This document shows positions 43,371 through 51,804 of a stretch of 64,000 bases of DNA, piece after piece. Every line of letters begins with the position of its first letter. The first letter of the stretch is position 1. The DNA is from Kutzneria chonburiensis (lineage in GTDB: Bacteria; Actinomycetota; Actinomycetes; Mycobacteriales; Pseudonocardiaceae), in NCBI RefSeq assembly GCF_028622115.1, contig NZ_CP097263.1:4712001-4776000 (forward strand), in the 5' to 3' direction. Made by a program: the position numbers and the translations under genes. The notes below the pieces were generated by a model. It had not been told where the DNA came from. It saw only the letters and a list, made by a program, of their open reading frames with translations, and searched no databases.

Positions 43371-45071
43371 ATGGGGGACTTCGCCGGCGCGCTGTGGCGC
43401 GCCCATCGCGGGCTGGCCACGGCCTGGTGGATTCTGGTGCTGGCGCAGGCAATGCTGCCGGCGGCCTTCGCGTACGAGGTGGGCTCACTGATCGCCGCGG
43501 CGGACAAGACGGGGCCGCTGATCGGCCTCGGCACGGTGTTCCTGCTGATGCAGATCCTGGCCCCGCTGCACGGCCAGGTCAGCACGAACCTCGGCGCCCA
43601 CCTGTCGTCCCGGCTCCAAGACCGGCTGATCACGGCGGCGACCGGCCCGCCGGGCATCGCCCACCTGGAATCGGCCGCCCTGACCGGTGAACTGGCCGTG
43701 GCCCGCGACTTCGACCTGGGCATTTCGGGCCCGCCGCTGGCGCTGTCGATGGGCCTGATCGCCGGCAGCCTGGTCGAGGCGCTGGCCGGCGCCGGCCAGG
43801 CGATCCTGCTGGCGACGTGGCACTGGTGGGCCGGCGCGCTGCTGGGCACGGCCTGGCTGGCCACGCACTGGCTGCTGCGGGACGCGGCGCGGTGGAGCCG
43901 GGACACGCCTGAGGTGCGGTACGCCCAGCGGCGCGCCGAGTACACGTACCGGCTGGCGGTGGATCCCCCGGCGGGCAAGGAAATCCGGCTGTTCGGCCTG
44001 AGCGACTGGACGGTCCGCCAGTTCGTCCACAACAGACAGAAGCTGGTCGATCTGCGCTGGCAGGCCACGAAACTGCGGCAGCGCGGGCTCGGCGTCACGC
44101 TGGCCGTGCTGACCGTGGCGAACGGCCTGGTCTTCTGGACGCTGGCGACCGATGCCACGGCGCTGGGCGTGAAGGCGACCTTCGCCCAGGCGGCGATCGG
44201 CACGGCGGCGCTGGCCTTCGGCGGCCTGAACTGGGCGTTGCCGCCGGCAATCGAGGCCGTCAAGGCGGCCGATCGGCTGGACCGAAGCATGGCCGAGGTC
44301 GGTGCACTGCCATGCGGATCACGCATACCTTCCGGCACGGCCCTGCGGTTTCGGCATGTCCGTTTCAGCTACCCGAACGCCGACAAGCCGGTGCTCGACG
44401 GCCTTGATCTGGACATCCCGGCCGGGACCTCGCTGGCCGTCGTCGGGGTCAACGGCGCCGGCAAGACCACGCTGGTCAAGCTGATCTGCCGGCTTTACGA
44501 CCCGACCGCCGGCACGGTCGAGGCCGACGGTGTCGACTTGAAGACCCTGGACCTGACCAGCTGGCGCGGCAACGTCACCGCGGTGTTCCAGGACTTCATC
44601 CGCTACCAGTTGCCGCTCAAGGACAACGTCGCCCCGACCGGAGCATCCGAAGAGGACATTCGCGCCGCGCTGGCGGCCACCGACGCCGAATTCGCCGACC
44701 TGGACACCGTGCTGTCCAAGGGATACGACGGCGGCACGGATCTATCCGGCGGCCAGTGGCAGCGGGTCGCGCTGGCCCGCGCGCTGGCCGCGGTGAAACA
44801 GGGCGCCGGCATCGTCGTCCTGGACGAGCCGACCGCGCAGCTGGACATCAAGGGCGAGACCGAGGCGTTCACGCGGTTTCTCCAGCACACCAAGGGCTGC
44901 ACGACCATCCTCGTCTCGCACCGCTTCGGCACGGTGCGCCAGGCCGACCGGATCTGCGTGCTGGACAACGGAAAGGTGGCGGAGTTGGGCAGCCACGACG
45001 AGCTGATGGCGGCAAACGGCAAGTACCGCACCATGTTCGACCTCCAGGCGGCGAGGTTCCAGCATGACTGA
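43371..45071 (+). CDS. ABC exporter, fused permease/ATPase, subunit 1
   Basis: About 566 residues: a six-helix membrane domain (residues 10-300), then the ATPase with Walker A VGVNGAGKTTLVK, signature DLSGGQWQRVALARAL, Walker B IVVLDEPTAQLD and a His switch in LVSHRFGTVRQ. Its stop overlaps the next exporter gene by eight bases, so a heterodimer is likely. Exporters of this kind often move modified peptides or lipids. ATG 43371 was chosen; ATG 43359 is possible. Confidence 0.85.
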   Translation: MGDFAGALWRAHRGLATAWWILVLAQAMLPAAFAYEVGSLIAAADKTGPLIGLGTVFLLMQILAPLHGQVSTNLGAHLSSRLQDRLITAATGPPGIAHLESAALTGELAVARDFDLGISGPPLALSMGLIAGSLVEALAGAGQAILLATWHWWAGALLGTAWLATHWLLRDAARWSRDTPEVRYAQRRAEYTYRLAVDPPAGKEIRLFGLSDWTVRQFVHNRQKLVDLRWQATKLRQRGLGVTLAVLTVANGLVFWTLATDATALGVKATFAQAAIGTAALAFGGLNWALPPAIEAVKAADRLDRSMAEVGALPCGSRIPSGTALRFRHVRFSYPNADKPVLDGLDLDIPAGTSLAVVGVNGAGKTTLVKLICRLYDPTAGTVEADGVDLKTLDLTSWRGNVTAVFQDFIRYQLPLKDNVAPTGASEEDIRAALAATDAEFADLDTVLSKGYDGGTDLSGGQWQRVALARALAAVKQGAGIVVLDEPTAQLDIKGETEAFTRFLQHTKGCTTILVSHRFGTVRQADRICVLDNGKVAELGSHDELMAANGKYRTMFDLQAARFQHD

Positions 45072-46794
45072 GCTGCCGGGCTGGCTGCCCTCCCTGCTCC
45101 GTTCGCTCCGGCTCGGCTACCGCGCCAGCCCGCCCCTGATCGTGGTGGCCTTCGTGACCACGGTCGCCGCCGCCGTGCCCGATGCCTTGCTGGCACTGGC
45201 TTTCTCCCTCCTGGCCACGAACATCGCCCTGTCGGCAACGTTGTTGGCCGTGCTGTCCATCGGCAGCTGGTTGCTGGCCACGGTCAGCGCCCGGGCCAAC
45301 CGGCGCTTCGCCGACCGCGCGGCGATCGTCATGGAGGAGCACGTCGCGCGCCTCCAGTCGACCGTCACGACCATGGAGCACCACGAACGGCCCGAGATCA
45401 TGGACCGGATCTCGGTGCTCCGCGATCACGCCGACGCGCTGAGCGAGCTGTACCAGGAACTTTTCGCGGCCCTGGGCGCGCTGGCCCGGCTGGCGATCAC
45501 CGTGGGCCTGCTGATGGCTGCGAACCCGTGGTTCGGGTTGCTCGGCGTCGTCGCCGTCCCCGCGGTGCTGGTGTCGACCTTGCGGGCCAACGCCGAGCGG
45601 CGGGCCGAGGAAGCCGGAGCGCAGCACGACCGGCTGGCCAAGCACCTGTTCGAGCTGGGCACGACGCCCGGCCCGGCCAAGGAGATCCGCGTCTTCGGCG
45701 TGCAGAACAAGATCGTCACCCTGAGGCGCGAGGCCTGGCGCAAGCGGCACCGGCCGCTCGCCCGGGCCCGCTGGCAGACGGCCGGTTGGCAGGCCGCCGC
45801 GCACGCCCTGTTCGGCCTGGCCTTCCTCGCGGCGATCGCCTCGACCGTGCACGAGCCGCCGACGTTGCTGCTCGTGCTCGCCGCCGGCGGCCGGCTCGCC
45901 CAGTACGTCGCCAACACCGTGCAGCAGACGCACTTCTTCCGCACGATCTGGCTCGACGTCTCGCGCCGGCTGGCCTGGCTGGAGGACTACGCCGCCGCCC
46001 AGACGCGCAACGCGGACCGCGAACCGCCGGGCCGGCTCGAGCACGGCATCCGCCTGGAGCACGTCACGTTCCGCTACCCCGGCACCGATCGCAAGGTGCT
46101 CGACGATGTCAGCATCACCCTGGACGCCGGCACGACCGTCGCCGTCGTGGGCGAGAACGGCGCCGGCAAGTCGACGCTGGTCAAGCTGTTGTGCCGGCTC
46201 TACGAGCCGACCGGTGGCCGCATCCTGGTCGACGGCGTCGACCTGGCCACGATCGACCCGGCGCGGTGGCGGGAACGGGTGTCCGGGGCGTTCCAGGACT
46301 TCTTCCCGTTCGAGTACACCGCCGGTGAATCCATCGGCATCGGCGACCTGCCGCGCATCGATGATCCTGTCGCACTTCGCACCGCCGTCACCCGCGCCGG
46401 CGCCGGCGACGCCGTGCCGGATCTGGCCCGTCAGCTGGGCGTGACCTGGGCGAACGGGGTCGATCTCTCGCACGGCCAGTGGCAGAAGGTGGCGCTGGCC
46501 CGCGGCTTCATGCGCCCCGATCCGCTGCTGCTCGTGCTGGACGAACCCACCTCGGCGCTCGACGCCGCCACCGAGGACGCGCTGTTCGAGCGCTACGCCG
46601 ACGCCGGCGGCCACGGGGTGACGGTGCTGGTCTCGCATCGGCTGGCCACGGTGCGGATGGCCGACCTGATCCTCGTGCTGGACGGCAGCCACCTGGTCGA
46701 GCGGGGTTCGCACGCCGAACTGATGGCCGCCGACGGCCGCTACGCGCGGCTGTACCGGATCCAGGCCCGCGCGTACGGCCGAACGGGCAGTTGA
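45064..46794 (+). CDS. ABC exporter, fused permease/ATPase, subunit 2
   Basis: The 576-residue half-transporter has Walker A VGENGAGKSTLVK, a degenerate signature VDLSHGQWQKVALARGF (LSHGQ instead of LSGGQ), Walker B LLVLDEPTSALD and LVSHRLATVRM. The change in the signature motif implies an asymmetric heterodimer with the preceding subunit, in which one ATP site turns over slowly. It is followed after 61 bases by a 15-codon ORF and a SagB-like dehydrogenase. Confidence 0.87.
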   Translation: MTELPGWLPSLLRSLRLGYRASPPLIVVAFVTTVAAAVPDALLALAFSLLATNIALSATLLAVLSIGSWLLATVSARANRRFADRAAIVMEEHVARLQSTVTTMEHHERPEIMDRISVLRDHADALSELYQELFAALGALARLAITVGLLMAANPWFGLLGVVAVPAVLVSTLRANAERRAEEAGAQHDRLAKHLFELGTTPGPAKEIRVFGVQNKIVTLRREAWRKRHRPLARARWQTAGWQAAAHALFGLAFLAAIASTVHEPPTLLLVLAAGGRLAQYVANTVQQTHFFRTIWLDVSRRLAWLEDYAAAQTRNADREPPGRLEHGIRLEHVTFRYPGTDRKVLDDVSITLDAGTTVAVVGENGAGKSTLVKLLCRLYEPTGGRILVDGVDLATIDPARWRERVSGAFQDFFPFEYTAGESIGIGDLPRIDDPVALRTAVTRAGAGDAVPDLARQLGVTWANGVDLSHGQWQKVALARGFMRPDPLLLVLDEPTSALDAATEDALFERYADAGGHGVTVLVSHRLATVRMADLILVLDGSHLVERGSHAELMAADGRYARLYRIQARAYGRTGS

Positions 46795-46855
46795 TCCAGG
46801 TCGTGGCCGATCCCGGTTTGGCCACCCCCGGTTAGACGACGATAACCTGACGGTC

Positions 46856-46903
46856 ATGGACGAGTTTGTGGACACCGACGCCGTGTTGCCCGGCGTGACC
46901 TGA
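46856..46903 (+). CDS. 15-residue peptide MDEFVDTDAVLPGVT, possible modified-peptide precursor
   Basis: ATG 46856 opens a frame of 15 codons, and its TGA shares one base with the ATG of the SagB-like gene (TGATG), so the two would be translationally coupled. The peptide is acidic (four Asp/Glu) with a hydrophobic Thr-ended tail and has no Cys or Ser. It stands exactly where a precursor gene would be expected, between an exporter pair and a flavin dehydrogenase of the RiPP-associated type. There is no strong ribosome site before it. It could also be only a leader that couples translation. Confidence 0.5.
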   Translation: MDEFVDTDAVLPGVT

Positions 46904-47829
46904 TGCGGCTGCGGGTCTCCGCGTGCGGCGGGGTGTTCATCACCGATGGCCAGGTGGTCTGGGACGACTACCTGGAGCACCGGCAGTTCGTGCTCGGCAC
47001 CGACACCGACGAGGTGATGCGGTGGTTCCTGCGCTGGCGGGACCGCGACTCGGTGCCGGAGCGGCTGCGGCCGGCCCGGGACGGGCTGCTGGCCAACGCC
47101 GTCCTGGTCGCCGAGGGCTCCCAGCGTGACGCCCAGGAGCAGGCCGTGCTGCACGCCTGGGATCGGTGGGGTCCGGTCACGCGGGCGTATCACTACTCGA
47201 CCCGGACCACCCGCGACACCCCCTTCCTGGACGCGGGCGTGCCGGTCGACCGGCTCCGGTCGGTCGACACCTTCCGTGATGCGGAACGGGTTCCGTTGCC
47301 CTCGGTCGAGCAAGCCCAGTGGCGGCACCGAGATCTGCTCGACGTGCTCCGGCTTCGCCACGACAGCCGGGATTTCGGCCGCGGGCCGCTGCCGCTGGCC
47401 TCGCTCGGCGCGCTGCTCCAGGCCAGCGCGGTCAACTCGACCGAACTGTACGCGGCAGTACGGGACGTCGAGGGGCTCGAGCCCGGCGTCTACCACTACG
47501 ACTGCCGCCCGCACGAGCTCGCCCTGGTCGGTGACGCCGTGCCCGACGCCGACCTGGTCGCGGCCTGCGGCGACCAGTCGTGGGTCGCCGGCGCCGCCCT
47601 GGCCGTCTTCTACACCAGCATCGTCCGTGATCACGACACGCCGCGGGCCTATCGCGTGCTGCAACTGGACGCCGGGCACATGAACCAGACGCTGTCGCTC
47701 ACCGCGACCGCGCTGGGCCTGCGCAGCACGTTCACCGCCGCGATCCGGGACGAGCTGGTCGAGGAGCTCATCGGCTGCGACCCGGCCACCGAGTTCGCCA
47801 TCGGCTGCGCACTCGTCGGCCCCGCCTGA
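46903..47829 (+). CDS. SagB/ThcOx-type nitroreductase-fold dehydrogenase
   Basis: The 308-residue protein has an N-terminal region (RLRVSACGGVFITDGQVVWDDYLEHRQFVLG) common to this group, then the flavin-binding domain: LLDVLRLRHDSRDFGRGPLPLASLGALLQAS with the FMN-binding Arg residues, GVYHYDCRPHELALVG, AVFYTSIVRD, YRVLQLDAGHMNQTLSLTATALGL and IGCALVG. Related FMN enzymes oxidise azolines to azoles in thiazole/oxazole-modified peptides. No YcaO cyclodehydratase is present, so the true substrate may be different. It is coupled to the 15-codon ORF. Confidence 0.8.
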   Translation: MRLRVSACGGVFITDGQVVWDDYLEHRQFVLGTDTDEVMRWFLRWRDRDSVPERLRPARDGLLANAVLVAEGSQRDAQEQAVLHAWDRWGPVTRAYHYSTRTTRDTPFLDAGVPVDRLRSVDTFRDAERVPLPSVEQAQWRHRDLLDVLRLRHDSRDFGRGPLPLASLGALLQASAVNSTELYAAVRDVEGLEPGVYHYDCRPHELALVGDAVPDADLVAACGDQSWVAGAALAVFYTSIVRDHDTPRAYRVLQLDAGHMNQTLSLTATALGLRSTFTAAIRDELVEELIGCDPATEFAIGCALVGPA

Positions 47830-47835
47830 GTTCGA

Positions 47836-48717
47836 TCACGCGAACGCCTCCTGGGCCAACGCCGCGAACTCCTGGATGAGCCGGCTGCGGCGGCCCGCCT
47901 CCCAGGCCAGGCACACCTGGTTGGGCGGGATGTCGCGCACCGGCACGTGCACGATGTCCGGCCGGGTGTAGAACGTCGCCGTAGATAACGGCAACACCGT
48001 TACTCCGCGCCCGGTGGCCACGTGCTCCAGCTTCTCCTCCACCGCGGCGAAGTGCCCCACCGGCATGCGGGTGCCTTCCCGCAACTCGGTGGCGATGTCA
48101 CGCCACTCCGGCACCGCGTCCGGGTGCTGGAGCAGGTGCTCGTCAGCCAGATCGGCGATGGCGATCGTCTCCTTGCCGGCCAGCCGGTGATCGGCCGGCA
48201 GCACGGCCACCCGCGGCTCGGTCAGCAACGGCCGCACGGTCAGGCCCGACTGGTCCACCGGCAGCCGGATGAGGGAGACGTCCACGCGGCCGTCGTGCAC
48301 CACCTCGACCTGGTCGTCCCAATTCGTACGGACCACGTTGACCGTCAGCCCCTCGTGCCGCTCGGACAGCGCCCGCACGGCGGCCGTGACGATCAGGCCC
48401 GGCATGAAACCCACCGTGAAGGCATTCTTGCCCCTTGCGGCCTGACCCACCCGCAGCCTCAACGCATTCGCACTGGCCAGTAGCGGCCGCGCGTCGGTCA
48501 GCAGCTGTTCCCCCGCCGCCGTCAATTCGGTGCGCCGACGGTCCCGGACGAACAGCTGCGCCTTGAGCTCGTCCTCCAGCGCCCGGATCTGCCGGGACAG
48601 CACCGGCTGCGCGATGTGCAGTCGCTCCGCCGCTCGCCCGAAGTGCAGCTCCTCGGCAACGGCGACGAATTTTCTCAAGCGCTCCAGATTCAGCGCCGGC
48701 CTGCTGTAATCCGTCAC
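47836..48717 (-). CDS. LysR-type regulator
   Basis: The 293-residue protein has the LTTR domain LRKFVAVAEELHFGRAAERLHIAQPVLSRQIRALEDELKAQLF and a complete effector domain (GFMPGLIVTAAVRAL, VDVSLIRLPVDQSGL, GRGVTVLPLSTATFY). GTG 48717 is preceded by GGAGGGG. It is convergent with sagB (six bases between stops) and divergent from the small secreted protein at 49054. Confidence 0.87.
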   Translation of the reverse strand: MTDYSRPALNLERLRKFVAVAEELHFGRAAERLHIAQPVLSRQIRALEDELKAQLFVRDRRRTELTAAGEQLLTDARPLLASANALRLRVGQAARGKNAFTVGFMPGLIVTAAVRALSERHEGLTVNVVRTNWDDQVEVVHDGRVDVSLIRLPVDQSGLTVRPLLTEPRVAVLPADHRLAGKETIAIADLADEHLLQHPDAVPEWRDIATELREGTRMPVGHFAAVEEKLEHVATGRGVTVLPLSTATFYTRPDIVHVPVRDIPPNQVCLAWEAGRRSRLIQEFAALAQEAFA

Positions 48718-49053
48718 AGCCCCTCCTCGACCCGTCGCGGCCAGCCGACGCCCGCGCACGTGTGGGCTGTTGCTCCGCCACTCCATCCTGCCGCGCGACG
48801 CCGGCTCCGGCACGTTCGCCCATCGAACCGCGCCGGTCCGTACCGCCGAAATGGCAGACCTTCCCGTAGTTGCTCGATATTCCCCGCGGATTGCCGATAG
48901 TGGGTAAATTGGTTGGAAGATCTGTCAATTCCTGCTCGAAGCACCCCCGACGTAAATCGGGCATCGATCCTTGCTCAGCAGGCGCAATGCCGTTGATGCG
49001 ACGACAAGATCTCCTTACGGTGGTCATCACCGACGAAACCGAGGAGAGTTCGG
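48718..49053. promoter_or_regulatory. Intergenic region between lysR and the small secreted protein
   Basis: These 336 bases hold no supported gene. A stretch of relatively low GC at about 48885-48960 contains TTGGTTGG and GTAAATTGG, plausible promoter or LysR-box material (T-N11-A pairs), but no precise site can be named. Confidence 0.35.
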
Positions 49054-49272
49054 ATGAAGCGAGTACTCATTGCTGTTGCCGCCACGGGAATCTGCCTCAC
49101 GGCGGCGATCGGAATGACACCCGTTGCGAGTGCCGCGCCAGCATCCAGCCTCACTGTGACGGGCAATCAGTGCACGGCCGGCGGCGGCACGGTCAAAAAG
49201 TTCGAAGTTCTTGGACACGTGCGGCTCGTCTGCTCCGGCGGCAGGTACGACCGCCAGTGGATCAAGGGCTGA
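49054..49272 (+). CDS. Small secreted protein, unknown
   Basis: The 72-residue protein has a clear signal peptide (MKRVLIAVAATGICLTAAIG ... ASAAP) with cleavage near residue 29, leaving a mature peptide of about 43 residues with two cysteines (QCTAGGGTV and VCSGGRYD) that could form one disulfide. GGAGAG is well spaced before the ATG. No family recognised. A terminator hairpin follows, so it is monocistronic. Confidence 0.7.
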   Translation: MKRVLIAVAATGICLTAAIGMTPVASAAPASSLTVTGNQCTAGGGTVKKFEVLGHVRLVCSGGRYDRQWIKG

Positions 49273-49292
49273 GAGCCTGGTCCGTAGTGCAA

Positions 49293-49324
49293 CCGCCGAT
49301 CACCGTACGTGCGGTGATCGGCGG
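49293..49324. terminator. Terminator after the small secreted protein
   Basis: A 13-bp perfect stem CCGCCGATCACCG with CGGTGATCGGCGG and a six-base loop lie between convergent genes. There is no U tract, as is common in actinomycetes. Confidence 0.75.
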
Positions 49325-49338
49325 ATACGGGGCCACCG

Positions 49339-50187
49339 CTACAGGGCCAGCTCGGCGACGGCGTCGGTGTGCCGGGGCTGCCAGCCGAGCTCGCGCCGGG
49401 CCTTGGCCGCCGTCAGCTGCTGGTCGAGGGCGAACGCCTCGGCGATCGGCCCCATCCGCCGGGTGGCTTCGGCCGTATCGACGGTCTTGATCTGCGCGCC
49501 GGTTGCGTGGGCCAGCGAGCGGCTGACGTCGGCGATGGTCGGGTTCTGGTCGTCGACGCCGGCGAAAACGCTGCGGGGCTTGGCGTTCAGCGCCCGCACG
49601 TACAGGTCGGCCAGGTCCTCGACGTGCACAAGGGCCCAGTGCGTGTGGCCGTCGCCGATCTGGATCAGCTCGCCGGACTCACGGGCCGGGGCGAGGTAGA
49701 ACGCCTCGATCAGGCCGCCGTTGTTGCCGTAGACCAGACCGGGCATGACGATCACCGGTCGGCCGCCGTTGGCCAGCACCTGCTTCTCGTTGTCCAGCCG
49801 CCACGACGTGAGCGCCGGCGGGGCCATCGGGTGCCGCTCGTCGGCGATCCCGTTGGTGTTGCCGAAAACCCAGGTGCCGCCGGTGTGCACATAGGTGCCG
49901 CGGTCGGCCAGCCCGTCCTGCATGGCCAGCGCGGCGGCGAGGTCGACCTCGGCCGTCCGCTCGTCGGCCATGCCGAGGTGGATCACCGCGTCGGCGTGGG
50001 AAGCCTGGCCCCGCAACACATCCGTGTCGGTCAGCCCGCCACGGACGGCGGTCGCACCGGCGCTTTCCACGACGGCGACGGACTTGTCGGTACGGGCCAG
50101 TGCGGCGACCTCGTGGCCGTGCCGCACCAGCGCCCGGATCGCCGGGCCGCCCACATAGCCCGAGCCGCCGGTGACGAAGACCTTCAT
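49339..50187 (-). CDS. NAD-dependent epimerase/dehydratase-like SDR
   Basis: The 282-residue protein begins KVFVTGGSGYVGGPAIRALVRHGHEVAALART and continues with AVIHLGMAD, VHTGGTWVFGNT and VMPGLVYGNNGGLIEAF, an atypical extended SDR in which the usual YxxxK is not obvious (the SWRLDNEKQVL segment lies at that place). Start at 50187, where the Rossmann strand begins. Role unknown; reduction or isomerisation of a small metabolite is likely. Confidence 0.75.
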   Translation of the reverse strand: MKVFVTGGSGYVGGPAIRALVRHGHEVAALARTDKSVAVVESAGATAVRGGLTDTDVLRGQASHADAVIHLGMADERTAEVDLAAALAMQDGLADRGTYVHTGGTWVFGNTNGIADERHPMAPPALTSWRLDNEKQVLANGGRPVIVMPGLVYGNNGGLIEAFYLAPARESGELIQIGDGHTHWALVHVEDLADLYVRALNAKPRSVFAGVDDQNPTIADVSRSLAHATGAQIKTVDTAEATRRMGPIAEAFALDQQLTAAKARRELGWQPRHTDAVAELAL

Positions 50188-50280
50188 GACCTGGATCCTT
50201 TCGTTGCCTGACAAGAGCTTCGCCCCGGTCAGGCCACGATGTCCAAGACCCTTTGCCGCGCCTGTGATGCCGTATGGGTA

Positions 50281-51693
50281 TCAGTACTTGCTGGTGCAGA
50301 TGGCCGGCCCGGTCGAGGTGAACCCGTCCCGGAAGGCCTGCACCCGGGCGAAGCCGGACGGCACGGCCGCGCCGTTCACGTCGGCGGCGATCAGGCTGGA
50401 TCCCATGAGCATCTCGGCCACGGCCTCGTCCAGGTCACCGGGTGACAGTTGCAGCGCCCCCTGGTGGCCGGGCGTGATCGTGCCGGCCCACATGCCGGTC
50501 AGGCACGCCGTGAGCTGGCCGGTCGCCGGACCGTCGACGGGGTGCCCGGTCGCGTGTTCGACGGCGAGTGCGAACCGCGACGCGATCTCGGCGAAAGCGG
50601 CGAAGTCACCGATGCCTCCTTTGGCGCCCTGCCGCGGCGACGTGCCGATCCGCGTCAGGTTGGGCAGGTCGAGCGTGATCTGGTCGGTGGTGGGGCAGTA
50701 GGCGGCCGGCGAGGTCGCCTTGGCGTCCGAACAGGACGGTGCGCCGGTCACCAGCTGCGCCTTGGCGTCCGGGAAGGCGGCCTTGAGCGTGGTCTGCAGG
50801 TCGCGCAGTGCACTGGGGTCGCTGACCCGGAGATTTCCCTTGCCCAGGCCCTGATCCTGGTCCTTGGGGTCGAACTGCTGCTCGGTGATCCGGCCCTGCA
50901 CCTCGCGTACGTCGATCTGCGCGCAGCGCTTGGCGCCGTCGGAGAAGCCGAGCTGGAACGCGGTCACCCGGTCGAAAGCGTTGCCGTGCGCGCCATCCGC
51001 GGCGGCACTGGAGCCGGCGGTGTCGCGGATGAAGAACAGCGTGGCCATGATCGAGTTCAGGCCGGGGCCGGTGGAGAGCTGGAAGTGCGGCGCCTTGTTC
51101 TCCGCCACCGCGCGGAAGAACGTGCCGGCGTAGCAGTCGGCCTGCTGCTCCTTGACGATCGTCGGCGTGGCCTGGTTGACGTTGCCGAGCCGGAACTGCA
51201 CGGCGTGGCCGAGCTCGTGGGCCAGCACCGCGACCACGGACATCGGGCCGAAGGAGTCGTTGAGCCGTGGCAGCAGCTCGGCGCGGTCCCAGGACACGGT
51301 GTCGTCCCTCTGGCAGTAGAAGGCGTTGACCAGCCCGGCGGTGCTGGAGTTGCACACCTTCAGCGCCGGCCCGTCCGACCGGTACGAGAGCAAACCCTTG
51401 ACCGGCTTGAACTCCTTGCCGAAGTCGGCCGGCAACTCCTGCTGCCAGAACGACTGCACGTCGGCGACGGCGTTCGCGGCCAGCCGGTCCACCGCGCTGC
51501 CGTCGGTGTTGGCCACCGGCAGCCCGGCATCGGCCACGCCGGGCCGCGGGCCGCTGTCGCCGCTGGTCACGGCCAATCCGGCGACCTGGTTCGGGTCGGG
51601 GCGTTCGACCGCGCCGGTGCCGGCCACGACCCGGGCGCACCCGGTCGTCAGCACGGCGAGCGCGGCCAGCACGACGACGGCCTTGCGGATCAT
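50281..51693 (-). CDS. Zinc-metallopeptidase lipoprotein
   Basis: The 470-residue protein starts with a lipoprotein signal (MIRKAVVVLAALAVLTTGC; lipobox Cys19). The peptidase site is VVAVLAHELGHAVQ (His159, Glu160, His163), with the downstream EQQADCYAGTFF supplying the third ligand region, as in the neutral zinc metallopeptidase family of Actinobacteria. GGAG lies before ATG 51693. It is anchored on the outer face of the membrane, and its substrate is not known. Confidence 0.85.
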   Translation of the reverse strand: MIRKAVVVLAALAVLTTGCARVVAGTGAVERPDPNQVAGLAVTSGDSGPRPGVADAGLPVANTDGSAVDRLAANAVADVQSFWQQELPADFGKEFKPVKGLLSYRSDGPALKVCNSSTAGLVNAFYCQRDDTVSWDRAELLPRLNDSFGPMSVVAVLAHELGHAVQFRLGNVNQATPTIVKEQQADCYAGTFFRAVAENKAPHFQLSTGPGLNSIMATLFFIRDTAGSSAAADGAHGNAFDRVTAFQLGFSDGAKRCAQIDVREVQGRITEQQFDPKDQDQGLGKGNLRVSDPSALRDLQTTLKAAFPDAKAQLVTGAPSCSDAKATSPAAYCPTTDQITLDLPNLTRIGTSPRQGAKGGIGDFAAFAEIASRFALAVEHATGHPVDGPATGQLTACLTGMWAGTITPGHQGALQLSPGDLDEAVAEMLMGSSLIAADVNGAAVPSGFARVQAFRDGFTSTGPAICTSKY

Positions 51694-51804
51694 CGGGATT
51701 CTCCAGCGGGACAAGCGGTTCCGGCGGGTCCGGAGGCCGTTCGCGAGGTACACGGACGGCTCCCGGCACCGGTTCACGCCGGACGCCGGATGTTGCCCGT
51801 TTGC

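Noticed and set aside
44869-47679. Long minus-strand open frame opposite the ABC and SagB genes
   Set aside because: Shadow of the + strand genes; composition rich in Gly, Arg, Gln, Val, no motif.
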